64,000 bases of DNA from Mangifera indica (Eukaryota > Streptophyta > Magnoliopsida > Sapindales > Anacardiaceae): contig NC_058149.1 in assembly GCF_011075055.1 (NCBI RefSeq), positions 759,001 through 823,000 on the forward strand, given 5' to 3'. Every line of letters begins with the position of its first letter. Within the stretch, counting starts at the first letter, position 1. Both the position numbers and the translations under genes were made by a program. Positions 46,548 through 57,339 of this stretch are shown one piece after another. The notes under the pieces were generated by a model that had not been told where the DNA came from, did no database searches, and saw only the letters and a list, made by a program, of their open reading frames with translations.

Positions 46548-49526
46548 TAAGTTGTTATTATCACAGCTGTGGTATAACAGAGTAACGTTACCTTAGTTGC
46601 GCCGTTGATTTATAATTACCAAATAATGAGTGGTTGAATTGTTCCAAAGATTAGATGTATAGAAATTGTCCTCCTGTTAGCATCAATTTCACCACTATGT
46701 ATATGTATCAATGCTTTAATTGCAGACCAAAGGTTGGTTTAGGTTTTTTAGTGAACAATCAATATCCTTTAAATAATACATACTTGTAATTGTTTCAAAG
46801 GAAATTAGTGATAACATTTGTATTGGCAACTATTGTGATAATTTTGTCAAAAATTCCAAAATGCTTGTTGATGTCAACATAACAATTTGTGGTTTTGGCA
46901 AAATGTAAGTTCGACTATAAATTGGGATAAAAGTGCAAACCAATGCAATTTACTTGAATGAATCGCGAGTCATAACGGTTCGTTAAGTGACTATAGTCAT
47001 TAGATCGTTGAATTAGACCGGATTACCCTATGAGTCTCCATAAAATTGATCTGGTTTTAATAATCATGATATGTATATAATTAGCCATTGGAAAGCTTGA
47101 CTCATTTGTTTGTTGACTTGGTATCGAAATTCGGATTTACAGGATCAAACACCATGTTGTCATGTTACAACTTATAATAATAATTTGTAAGTTGAACATA
47201 AAAGCCAGACGTTTAGCCAAACGGGAGGAAGGTTAGCTTGAAGATTGGAGACTTGAATGAAAAACTTATGCCCACCCAAAGTTTACTGTTTTCTTAAATT
47301 CCTATCAATTAATTTTAAAAATTTGAAACACTTATTCGTCTATTAATTTTTGTTATTATTGTTTGAGGTAAAATTATCATTTTAAAATTTTTATTTAAAA
47401 AAATAATTTATCTTCATTTTTCATCATAATCATAGTTTTAAAATCTCACAATTTCTTTTCTAACTCAATTTAAAAAAATTAATTTAATATTAAAAAATTA
47501 CTTTTTCACCCCCACCATTTAAAGTTTTTATGATTTTCATATTTTAGAGGTAACATCACAACCCTCAAATTTTAAAACATTCTTTACAACCCCAAAATTT
47601 TGTTTTCTCTTTTTGAAAATTGTTCTTCTCAGTTATTCCTTTTAATGCATCGTCAATCCCATTACCAATAAACCCTCTCTCTCCCTGGTAGTTTCCCAAC
47701 TTGGAAACCATCGAAATCTGGCAAAACTCGTCAGACGTAGCACAGATCTGTGCGATTTTCAGCCGAATGAGAGGAAAGTTAGTTTGAAGATTAGAGACTT
47801 GAATCAATGTATGTAATTATTTTTACATAGACTTCGTGAAGAGAGTAAGAGTTCTTCAGTATTTCCTCTTGCTGTTTCATTAATCTGTTTATTTAAGAAT
47901 TTATATCAAATAGAAGATGTTCTTAGGATTCAAATCAAGTGAAAAATAATTGGAAGTAAAAATCAATCATACTATTTAAGATAAATTTACATGTTTGGAC
48001 AATTATATTGATGTCTATTGCCATAACAGTGTTTTTTTCTTTTAATATTAATTTTGAGGTTACAAATTACAAGAAATATAATTATATATTTATATAAAAT
48101 TTTAGAATAACGTAATTACAAATAAATTCTTTATTAAATTTTTGCTTGAGGGTGTTCCGCCTTGGGACCCTCACGATGGATGTTGCCTCTTGAGTATTGG
48201 TTGCGGGATTCCATCCTATAGTGACACTTAACCCACTCCACAAGGATGCCCTTTAATATTAATCAAATTATTATAACATAAGGAAAGAAATTGTAAAAAA
48301 AAAGAGAGAGCCAAATTAAAGTAAGATATCAACTAATACATCTTATCATGACTTGGACGCTGGTAGCTATGATATCATTAAAGCTAAAAATTTAAGTTAA
48401 TAGTTAGAAAAATCCTTTAATAACCAATTAAATAACGTTTTTCATTTTAGTTATCACCTTTTTATATGCATATATATTCATTCATAAGTCTTTTTGACTC
48501 AACATAGTTCTTCAAGTAATCCGATAAAAATCAGAAAGAAGAAGACGAAAAAATCCACTACTGTGAGTCACTATGCCCTAAGGTTTCTTTGTTAGACAAA
48601 GTCAAATAGGTTTCTTGATCATTAAAAAAACTGACCCATTATTTTGAACTTAAAATCATATTAATTGACAAATTAATCAATTGCAGCCAGTTCCCGTTAC
48701 CATGACCTAGCTATTATCTATTTACCTACACTATCCGATTCATCACTTTATTAATGACTTAATGTTACGATATTTATACCTAAACCCTTCAATAATTTTG
48801 TCTTCTCATCTCATCTCATTGTCCATGGTAATTACTCAAGACAAATCAAATCATTATATTTTGAAGCCCATACTTCACGTAGTTAGCTAGGCTGTTTCTT
48901 TCGACTACTTAATCAATATTGACTTTAATCTCCGTCGGCAAACCATATTTATTTCCTATTTTCAATTCAAGCATTGCTAGACCTCTTGTCAAAGCAAGGC
49001 TATATTGATGAGCCATCCCTAAGTAACAACTCCTAATTAAACCATCTTTGTTTGAAGACACATGGCGTGATGATTGTTTGTTATAGGATAATCTCTTACA
49101 TGTAAAACATCCTCCTAAGAAGTTTCCCCTTGTTCTAATTGACATGAGCAACCATGTTTAGTGAATAGTTACAATAATCGCAATTTGGTACATCTCCTAT
49201 CTACCCACATAGGACTGCGAATAGACTTTTACCCCAAAGCAATAATAAGTATCCCACCAAATGGAACCTTTCCTCAATGTCAAGGGAACCAATTGATATT
49301 ATATTGTTAATATGATTATTCTGTTTTTGTTCAATTAAAATAAGCTATAATACATTATGATAATCATATCTGAATTATGAATGTTCAAATTATATTATTT
49401 TAATATAGATTTTTCTCTCTACCCTGAATGATTAACATAGAAAAAAAAAAAAGAAAAAAAGGAGAGAGTAAAGAGAAAAATTAGTAGATATACTATATTG
49501 GATGCACACATTGAAGAAGAGCCACT
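46548..49526. repeat. Segmental repeat unit, copy 2 (first part)
   Basis: Landmarks in the order of copy 1: CACAGCTGTGGTATAACAGA (46562), TGGTTGAATTGTTCCAAAGA (46632), CACCATGTTGTCATGTTACA (about 47150), TAATATTAATTTTGAGGTTA (about 48040), the conserved block with AGCTAGGCTGTTTCTTTCGA (48690-49075) and CCCACCAAATGGAACC (about 49253). A left-end fragment of the GGCCAAAGGACT family interrupts it at about 47258-47780. The unit breaks off at GAAGAGCCAC (about 49527). Confidence 0.75.
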
Positions 49527-52500
49527 ATTATGTAACACCTTACCTTGAATATTCTATCATTCTGGGTGAAGTGCTATGACAATTTAACATGCATGTAATA
49601 TAATCATAAATAAAATCCAGAATTTATCATGCAGAACACGTCTCATGTCTAAATAAAGCCTCAAGTCTTTATTAATAAAAATAAAACCAAATTTCATATA
49701 AATCATCCCAAAGCATATAATATAATCCATAATAATCAAATCTATAATAATCTTAGTTCATAATCTCAGGCTATTTACGCTTGTGAGTCCATCTCTCACA
49801 TAAAACTCTATCATTGAGTCATTGCCTCACCATCGTCACCTCTAATTTTATTACCTTTAAAATGCAAAGAAAATGAATGTGTATAAAATATTTAGTAAGC
49901 AAGAATGATCTACCCTACGTCTCTCGATCAAAATCTGTCTTTTCTTTTCCTAGCCTATGTTATCTTTATCTCAATCATAGGTTGTTGATATCTCACTTGA
50001 ATATAAAGGAATCGACATACCTATTCTACTGACCATTCTCTAAGTTATCTTTCTTGTCCTGGTTGTCCAATCTCATTGTCAATCGATAAACTCACCATCT
50101 TGACTTATCAATCTGTAAACTCCAATCGTCAGAGTTTCTATGTCATGATAAGTCATAGCCAATTGACAAATGCGTGGTCTTGAAAAGTATCTCTTAATCT
50201 AAGAGAACTAATTGATGAACTTCATCCAATCTACAAGTATGTCTAGATAACGAGTACTCCCTTAATCAGCCTATACTCTTAATATCTATGTTCTGTAGGT
50301 ATCGACTAAATGTCAAATCTCATTAGGATAATTAATCCCTACCGATATCCAATCTTTCGAAACTCTCTCAAACTTTTATCTAGTCCATTCAATCTCTACC
50401 TATGTTTCTCTCTTAATCATATCTAATTTTTTCCCTCAGATATCCCTTTCATGATCATATTTATTGTTTCCCTTGGGTATCTCATGACACTTAATGAGGC
50501 TTATCTCTTATTCTCGAATTAATTCAAGTTGTCTATGTAAATGCAACATCACCCTTCTTAGACCTCTAAATATCTTGGTGATGATAAAAACCCAAGTTAT
50601 AATGTCTAACAATGTTTGAGGAATATGTTAAAAACATTACCAAATAGACATAAATTGAAAAATGCCAGGATAGGTTATGCACATTTGTGTGTCTTTATTT
50701 TACAAACCACATAAGAGGAAAAGACTTTATGCATTCATTCATGTTCAAGTTAAAGTGAAGTTAACATAGTCAAAGTGTTGAAGCAATATGCACGCTTGTG
50801 TTAGCATGAAACACGTTTGTGTATATTTGGGAAGAAAAGTCATGAGGAGTTTTTCTAGTTCATTTCTCATCGTGCATCAAGAAGAATTCAAAGGCAAAAA
50901 CAATGAATGCCTACTTACAAGCCATACACGCTCATTCATAGGCAAAATTTCATGCGTTCAAGTTTGCTTTCGTTTCTTCATTGGAGTCCACGTTCATGGC
51001 TTTGGAATTCTAGTAAAGTTTCAGATATAAAGGAGGAACAACCATTCAGATGTACATTGAGAAGAAAATTAGACTATCAATTGGGAGCTTTGACCAAGGT
51101 GATTCCGCCTGAAAAGAAGAAAAACATGTCAAGAACGCTCGTGCATCCATGATATGCATCATGCTTTTTCAAGAAGAAAATGTCCCTTTCAAACCTTAAC
51201 GGATACAAGTCTCCATCTACTGGTCTTATTAGCTATTCTACCCATCCAAGATTATAAATTGAAGTTCTTTTGAGTTGGAATAGGTTACAGATTATACATG
51301 TGAAATCATATACTCTTTGTAATGTCTAAAATTCTCTCCTAGGCTCACAACTCACATTCTTGAGAGAAACACTTGTGCTTAATCATTGTATTAGCCTCAG
51401 TAGAGGTATTTACAATCACAAATTTTGTATTCAATCATACTTGGCTAAATCTTGGATAAACTATTGTATAAAGTTTAATCTCTAATCAACTAGTGTATTT
51501 GAGCGAAATCTCAAGGAACTATTATAAAAAAGGGGTTCTTTATGATTGAAACTTCAAATCAGATTTTAAAGAAGTGGACGTAAAAGGTTTGAAAGAAAAA
51601 GCTTCAAACCACTATAAATCTTGAGTCTTTCTATTCCTTACTCTTTATTTTATGTTTATTGTGTGTGTATGATTATTTTGTTAAAATTATTTGTGTATTT
51701 GTGTAATTGTTCTTGGTTAAATATTTGTGTAAAAGATTTAATTTGTCTTAAGTTTTTAAATAATTATATTCACATCCCTCTAGGATTATTAGTCATAAAG
51801 GGTTTTTCAACCCTAAAGTCAAATCCTAGGCATACATAAGTTTAGGTGGACATATGGTCATCTCAGCGGGAACCCTGAGTGTACGTCATCAAATTCAACA
51901 AAGGTAGCATGCTTCTTCTCAATGCATGGGCGTAATTGTTTAGGATTTGCATGAACAGTTACCTTTTTCAAAAATTGATGGGTGTACATGCGACATAAGT
52001 AGGTACACATACGAATGCCTAGCAACGTATGGGTGTATGTGCATGTGAGGGTGGTGTAAAAGTGTACATCATGCAAAATTTCTTTTTTATTCATAGATGG
52101 ACATACAAGTGTGTATGGTTTCATGCATAGGTGTATGCCCTTGAAATCTTTGCGACTAACCTATGTACACCCATGACCGATTAGGCACGACCATACATGG
52201 TGTCTTGGAATTCATTTTTTGGCCAATCTTGGTTGAATACGTATCAATAAATGAATTCTAACACTCTAATAATTTTCACATACTGAAGTCTCATAGCAAT
52301 TAATAATCATGTTTCAATCAAATGGCAAAATTCACTCATTTGTTCAATAACACAGTAACATGAATATTTAACTTGAAAGCCCTTAGTTTATTCAATAATC
52401 AAGCAACGCAATTGCAATTCATACAATTATAATCCATCAAGAATTTTATGATCGCATTTAAGAAAGTGGGGAGATCACTTCAGTATATGTCTGGTCATTG

Positions 52501-52910
52501 AGAAGCAATGCTTGATGAAGTTCGTTCTCGACTCCTGGAGGTCAAAATCTTTCTCTCTTCCTTCCCTTATCGACTCAATGGATTCCTCTTTTCTGGCGAT
52601 CACTTTCTTTCTAGTTTGCAAGAAGGTGGAGCACAAATTAGGGTTTTCTTTTGAGGATGAATTAATATTTATATGTGATCAACACTCCTCTCTGCTTCAG
52701 AATTCCTGAATAATTTAGGAGTCCAGAAAAATTGGTGATGTATGATAGTGCCTCACTTGAGGTATGAGTGTGCACCTTCATCACTAGGTACAAGCATTAC
52801 ATCAAACCAAACGACATTAAATTTTCGATTTTGGTATGATTTGACCTAATTGCTAATATAATCAAATGGAAAAGACAATAAGACCTATGAAGCATACTTA
52901 AGAATGTTAC
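49527..52910. mobile_element. Retroelement debris inserted in segmental repeat copy 2
   Basis: Copy 3 passes directly from GAAGAGCCACC to TTTCCCTCTACATCTT (about 62655-62680), but here about 3.4 kb intervene. The insert starts near TGTAACACCTTACCTTGAAT, an LTR-like TG end. Around 51290-51800 it contains a stretch ending TTCACATCCCTCTAGGATTA, which resembles the 3' end of copia LTRs. No intact gag-pol frame is visible; open frames here are short and unrelated. Several elements may be present. Confidence 0.5.
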
Positions 52911-53330
52911 ATTTTCCCTCCACATCCTATTTAGGATATCTTTTGTTGTATCAACACACCAACTAATAAGATAATGTGGATATAGATTTTTCAATTATCA
53001 AATCAAACCACAGTCAACATCATTTATGTCATTCTTGATTTTCTTTATGTTTAGTACATCCTACATTGTAGTAGATTAAAGAAAATAATGTATTTGTATA
53101 TATATGAATTGTAATGTGTTAACAAAATTATATACTGAAGAGTAAAACCTATACATGGAAACTAAAAAATGTATATATGGGAGCTTAATCAAGTAATAGC
53201 CATCTGAGCTAGTCCTATCTAATTATAATTAACTCCTTTATATGCATTTTATTTTGTTTTGCTTGACAATAATTTGTCTAGTTTTCTTTTTTCCAAATTT
53301 GAATTTTCTATAATTTTATATTATTATACA
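52911..53330. repeat. Segmental repeat unit, copy 2 (second part)
   Basis: It resumes with CCTCCACATCCTATTTAGGA and TTTTGTTGTATCAACACACC, matching 40717-40770 and 62670-62710. The stretch AAAACCTATACATGGAAACT (about 53146) corresponds to the right flank of the MITE at 41786, so this copy keeps the pre-insertion state. Confidence 0.75.
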
Positions 53331-53334
53331 TGTG

Positions 53335-53335
<1 letters not shown>

Positions 53336-53415
<80 letters not shown>

Positions 53416-53450
53416 GTTGTTGTTGTTGTTGTTGGTGTTGTTGTTGTTGT
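53336..53450. repeat. (AAT)n-(ATT)n-(GTT)n compound microsatellite
   Basis: About twelve AAT units run straight into about twelve ATT units, forming a perfect inverted repeat, then about ten TTG units with one GGT interruption. The junction AATAATATTATT is the hairpin centre. Confidence 0.97.
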
Positions 53451-53599
53451 GGGAAATTAAAACAGTGCGATAACTAACTATTTAGGAATGTTACCTGTGT
53501 AAAGGAAGTATACAATGATAAAAATATAATGTAACAGAGTTTTTGAAGTAGTTCAATTGTATTTGCAAAACCCATGTTCACTGTTATATTATTACTCAT

Positions 53600-54134
53600 T
53601 TTTACAATGTATTCACCAAGAATTATTACAAAAAGTATTTATGTGAAATGAATTTGAGAGACTTCAAAAGAATTATGGAGAGAATTTAGGAAATGTTTTT
53701 CTTAATTAGAGAATGATTGAAAAGGATGTAAAAAAGGGAATATCCTCGTCAAGACTTTGCATGGCCAATGTGGAAGGACAAACCTCCATCTTCCAACATA
53801 GCCCTAGGACCTATCGTTTTTGCGCTTTTTTTTCTTCTCTTCCCCCTTTCTCCTCTCTCTCTCTTTCTTAGTGCAACCCTCCATTTATATAATGAGGGAA
53901 GGACATTATTATAATTATTTAGACATTGAAGGTTCAAACCCTTGTTGGCATGTACGACATGTGTGACCAAAATTGAATGGATGCGATGTTGCTATTCTCG
54001 ATTCAATGTGACGTGAATTGCAAAATCATCATTGTGTGGATTTTTTTCTTAATATATGCTCTAATGATAGTTGATGCATTTCACTTCACTTCACTAATGG
54101 AGGGACGTATGATCAAGATTGAATGACACAAATC
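53600..54134. repeat. Segmental repeat unit, copy 2 (third part)
   Basis: It matches 41980-42320 of copy 1 (ATTAGAGAATGATTGAAAAG, CCTCCATCTTCCAACATAGC, TATAATGAGGGAAGGACATT). It then continues with GCAAAATCATCATTGTG and CTAATGATAGTTGATGCATT, matching 45048 and 62910. Confidence 0.7.
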
Positions 54135-54450
54135 TTTCTCTAGTTGGAAAAAGTGTGTCCACCCTGTTATAATAGGGTGGAACTTTGTCTACTCGCATTG
54201 CACCATTATATATGTTTAAACAATATGCGTATGTTTGGTTTGAGTAAATTTTTATTATTAAAGGTAAAAGATTATCATAAAGATAGATAGTTTTTCTCTA
54301 GCTGGAAAAAGTATGTCCACCTTGTTATAATAGGGTGGAACTTTGCCTACTTGCATTGCACCATTATATATGTTTAAACAATATGCGTGCATTTGGTTTG
54401 GGTAATTTTTTATTACTAAAAGTAAATTATTATCATAAAGATAGATTATC
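54135..54450. repeat. Direct tandem duplication, 158-bp unit, two copies
   Basis: TTTCTCTAGTTGGAAAAAGT ... AATAGGGTGGAACTTTG ... AATATGCGTATGTTTGGTTT is repeated at 158 bp spacing with few differences. The unit contains the start of a TTTGGTT-end MITE, so the duplication happened after that MITE arrived. Confidence 0.92.
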
Positions 54451-55620
54451 TAGAAAATTGTTCTGTATAAATTATTACTATATTTGATAAAAATTGATAA
54501 TTATAAATAATTAGTATGTTTATTTGGATGTAATAAACGAATACTAAAAAATTATTTTACTTAAATATTTTTGTGTATAATTATTGTAAATATTTTTCAT
54601 GTTGTTATATTAAGGCTAAAAGACTATTTCTCATCTAAGTTTTGATGCATTCTCAAAGTCACACTTATAAAATTTGAAAAACTCAAAGTTTCACTCATAA
54701 CTCAACTAGGGTTAAAATTGTTATTTTACTAATAATATTAAAAAAAGAATTCATTACATTTCCCCCCTAAGTTTTAAAAAATAACAACTTCACCCCTGCC
54801 TAAAGTTTTTTAACTTTAAAAAGTAACTTTTCCCCCCTAAAATCTAGGGTTTATTTTGTTACCCTCTCTAACCACCATATACGATGACGATGCTTTTGCT
54901 TAAGGACACACCAACCACTATCGCTCACCCTTTTTGACCAGCAATAAAGACATGTCTTCGTTGATTCTAAACGAATTGATAAAGACACGTCGATTTAAAT
55001 GAATCGATGAAGCCTTGTCGCCTCGTTGATTCTAGACAACTCTTCTTGTACTAGAAAGAAGGTGGTTGGTGTGTGGGTTCGAGAATCATTGTTTGTGGTC
55101 GAAGAGGTAAGAAAATAAACCCTAGGTTTTGAGGGAAAAATGTTACTTTTTAAAGTTAGAAAACTTTAAGAAATAGTGAAGTTGTTAATTTTTAAAACTT
55201 AAAGGAAAAACTAAATGAAATTTATTTTTTTATATTATTGATAAAATGACAATTTTACACTTGTTTTTAACAAAAAATTTTAACAGAAGTTAGCTCATGA
55301 GTGAAACTTTGAGTTTTTCAAATTTCATAGATGTGTATTTACCTTGACATTAAAACGAGGGTGGAAAATAGTCCTTTGGCCTTATATTAATTAAAAATGA
55401 GGGTATTTTAATCCTAAAAAATTAATAAGTAATAGTAAAGTTGTAATAAAATTAACTTTAGGTAATATTTTAATACTATGGTTAAAGTGTTAATTAAATT
55501 ACTTTTTATATTATTTATCACGTTATCATTAATAATAAAATTTTATTAAAAAATTTTATTGTTTAATAAAATAAACAAATTAATATTAACAATGAAAATT
55601 GGATTACAGGTGATAAAAAG
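54388..55620. mobile_element. AT-rich MITE (TTTGGTT family) split by a nested Mutator-like MITE
   Basis: The family interior runs from GCATTTGGTTTGGGTAATTT (54388) to GTTGTTATATTAA (54613), stops, and resumes at TTATATTAATTAAAAATGAG (55382) to about 55620. Removing 54614-55381 and one 9-bp repeat restores a continuous copy. No ORF. Confidence 0.8.
54614..55381. mobile_element. Long-TIR Mutator-like MITE (GGCCAAAGGACT family), copy 3
   Basis: A 768-bp element with ends GGCTAAAAGACTATTTC and GAAAATAGTCCTTTGGCC, flanked by a perfect 9-bp duplication TTATATTAA (54605-54613 and 55382-55390). The arms are long inverted repeats: TTTCCCCCCTAAAATCTAGG on the left, CCTAGGTTTTGAGGGAAAAA on the right. 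It is nested inside an AT-rich MITE. Confidence 0.95.
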
Positions 55621-55732
55621 ATTCAGAAAAAAAAAAAAGACTTAATTAAATGCATATAAATAAATTCAATAATGTCATTGGCGCATAGACCAAGCAAAGA
55701 GACAACACATATTAATAAAAAAAAAAAAAGTA

Positions 55733-56940
55733 GGCCAAAGAACTATTTCCCACCCAAGATTTAGTGAAAAAATTTTCAAAAACTTAAATACTCACATATT
55801 TTAAAATTTACTATTAGAGTTCAGAGTAAAAATATTATTTAGTTAAAAATATTTTTAAAAAATAAAAATTTATCATATTTTCCCTATTAGATTTAAAAAT
55901 CTAACAATTTCTCCTACCTAAGGTTTAAAAAGTAACTGTTTCCTTTTAAGATTTTCTTTGCCCTTCTCCAACGACCATCTTGATTTCAACTGACAAATGG
56001 TTTATACTATATCTTTCTCTCCCGACAGAGATCAGGCAACAACATGCATTTTCGTCAAACGAAGACATTGTCTTTGTCTCTTCAGGTAAACAAAAATGAT
56101 TTGTCTTCGTTCAATATTTTGGTCGAAGATCAGTATGTTTCGGTTAGAGAAGAGAAGTTTAGGAAGGTTGGTCATTGGAGGTGGTCATCAGAGAAGTCGA
56201 AAAAAACCTTATGGTGGAAATGACCACTCTTCAAACACTGAATGATGAAAGATTATTAGATGTTTACACCTATAAGGGAAAATATAATCAATTTTTAGTT
56301 TTAAAAATATTTTTAGCTAAATGATATTTTTAACCTTAATCCTAATAGTGAATTTTAACATAAGAGTGAATATTTAGATGACATTTGGTTTGGATAATAT
56401 TTTATTACTAAAATAGAGAGATTACCTTGAATATAGATTACTTTGAAGATTATTGGATATAAACGATTACTATGTTTGATAAAATTTGGTATGTATAAAT
56501 AATTATTGTGTTTGGTTAAAGGTAATAAAATAATACTAATAAATTATTTTACTTAAATGCCCTTGAATATAATTATTTTTAAATATTTTTATATTACTTA
56601 TTATATTAATTAAAAATAAATTTATTTTTGTTTCAAAAAATTAATAAATAATAATATAATTATAATAAAATCAAAATTACCTTGTTAATATTTTAATACC
56701 TAAAATGAAGATGGTAATTAGATTACTACTTATATTATCTCTCATGTTAGCATTGATAATAGAAAATTATCATAATATTTTATTATTGACAAACCAAATA
56801 AGATAATATAAGTAATAAAAAATATATTATAAAAGTAATTTTTAAATCTCTAAAACCAAATTATCATTTAGATTTAAAAAAATTAACGGATAAAAACTTA
56901 TCATCACAGTAAACCTTGCATGAAAAACAGTCCTTTGGCC
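55733..56940. mobile_element. Long-TIR Mutator-like MITE (GGCCAAAGGACT family), copy 4, with nested MITE
   Basis: Ends GGCCAAAGAACTATTTCCCA and CAGTCCTTTGGCC, flanked by AAAAAAGTA (55724-55732) and AAAAAATTA (56941-56949), 8 of 9 matching. The body from about 56375 to 56875 is a TTTGGTT-family MITE, which inflates the length to 1.2 kb. Without it the element is about 0.7 kb, like the other copies. Confidence 0.9.
56375..56875. mobile_element. AT-rich MITE (TTTGGTT family) nested in a Mutator-like MITE
   Basis: Runs from ACATTTGGTTTGGATAATAT to CTAAAACCAAATTATC, an inverted pair. Internal blocks match 42848-43350 in reverse orientation (ATTATCTCTCATGTTAGCAT). The host's body is continuous across it (GAGTGAATATTTAG before, ATTTAAAAAAATTAACGG after). 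Confidence 0.8.
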
Positions 56941-57339
56941 AAAAAATTAAACTGAACTACTTTGAATCAAATGACTGCCTCACAACCACGTATTACATAA
57001 AAGTGAATGAGACTGAGTAAATAAAGCTACATAGACAGCTTTTACCTAGCCATGAAAGTTCGCAAATTTATATAAAAAGTTTATATACTCTTGTTTTTTT
57101 AATAGTAAAATCTTGATTGTTTAAGAGTTTAAATACGCATAAGAGAGAGTGAATGGAAAGGGACGCATGGTATGACAGATATTACAGACAGAATGATTGA
57201 AAAGTTGAAAGCCTTCTGCCAAAGAAATGTTAGTAAGTAAATAAAAGATTCAAAGCAACCTAACACAGAGAGTCATCGCAAAAGCGATGGCCTCCTAGCT
57301 TTAAGGCCCCATCTAAGACAGAGGGGATATTGATTAAAA

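Noticed and set aside
46561..46700. Repeated CACAGCTCTGG blocks as possible tRNA or small-RNA genes
   Set aside because: They are shared by the three segmental copies but show no cloverleaf or convincing hairpin by eye.
50788..51152. Overlapping 80-codon frames with His/Cys-rich translations
   Set aside because: They lie in retroelement debris, overlap each other in different phases, and have no recognisable gag or pol motifs.
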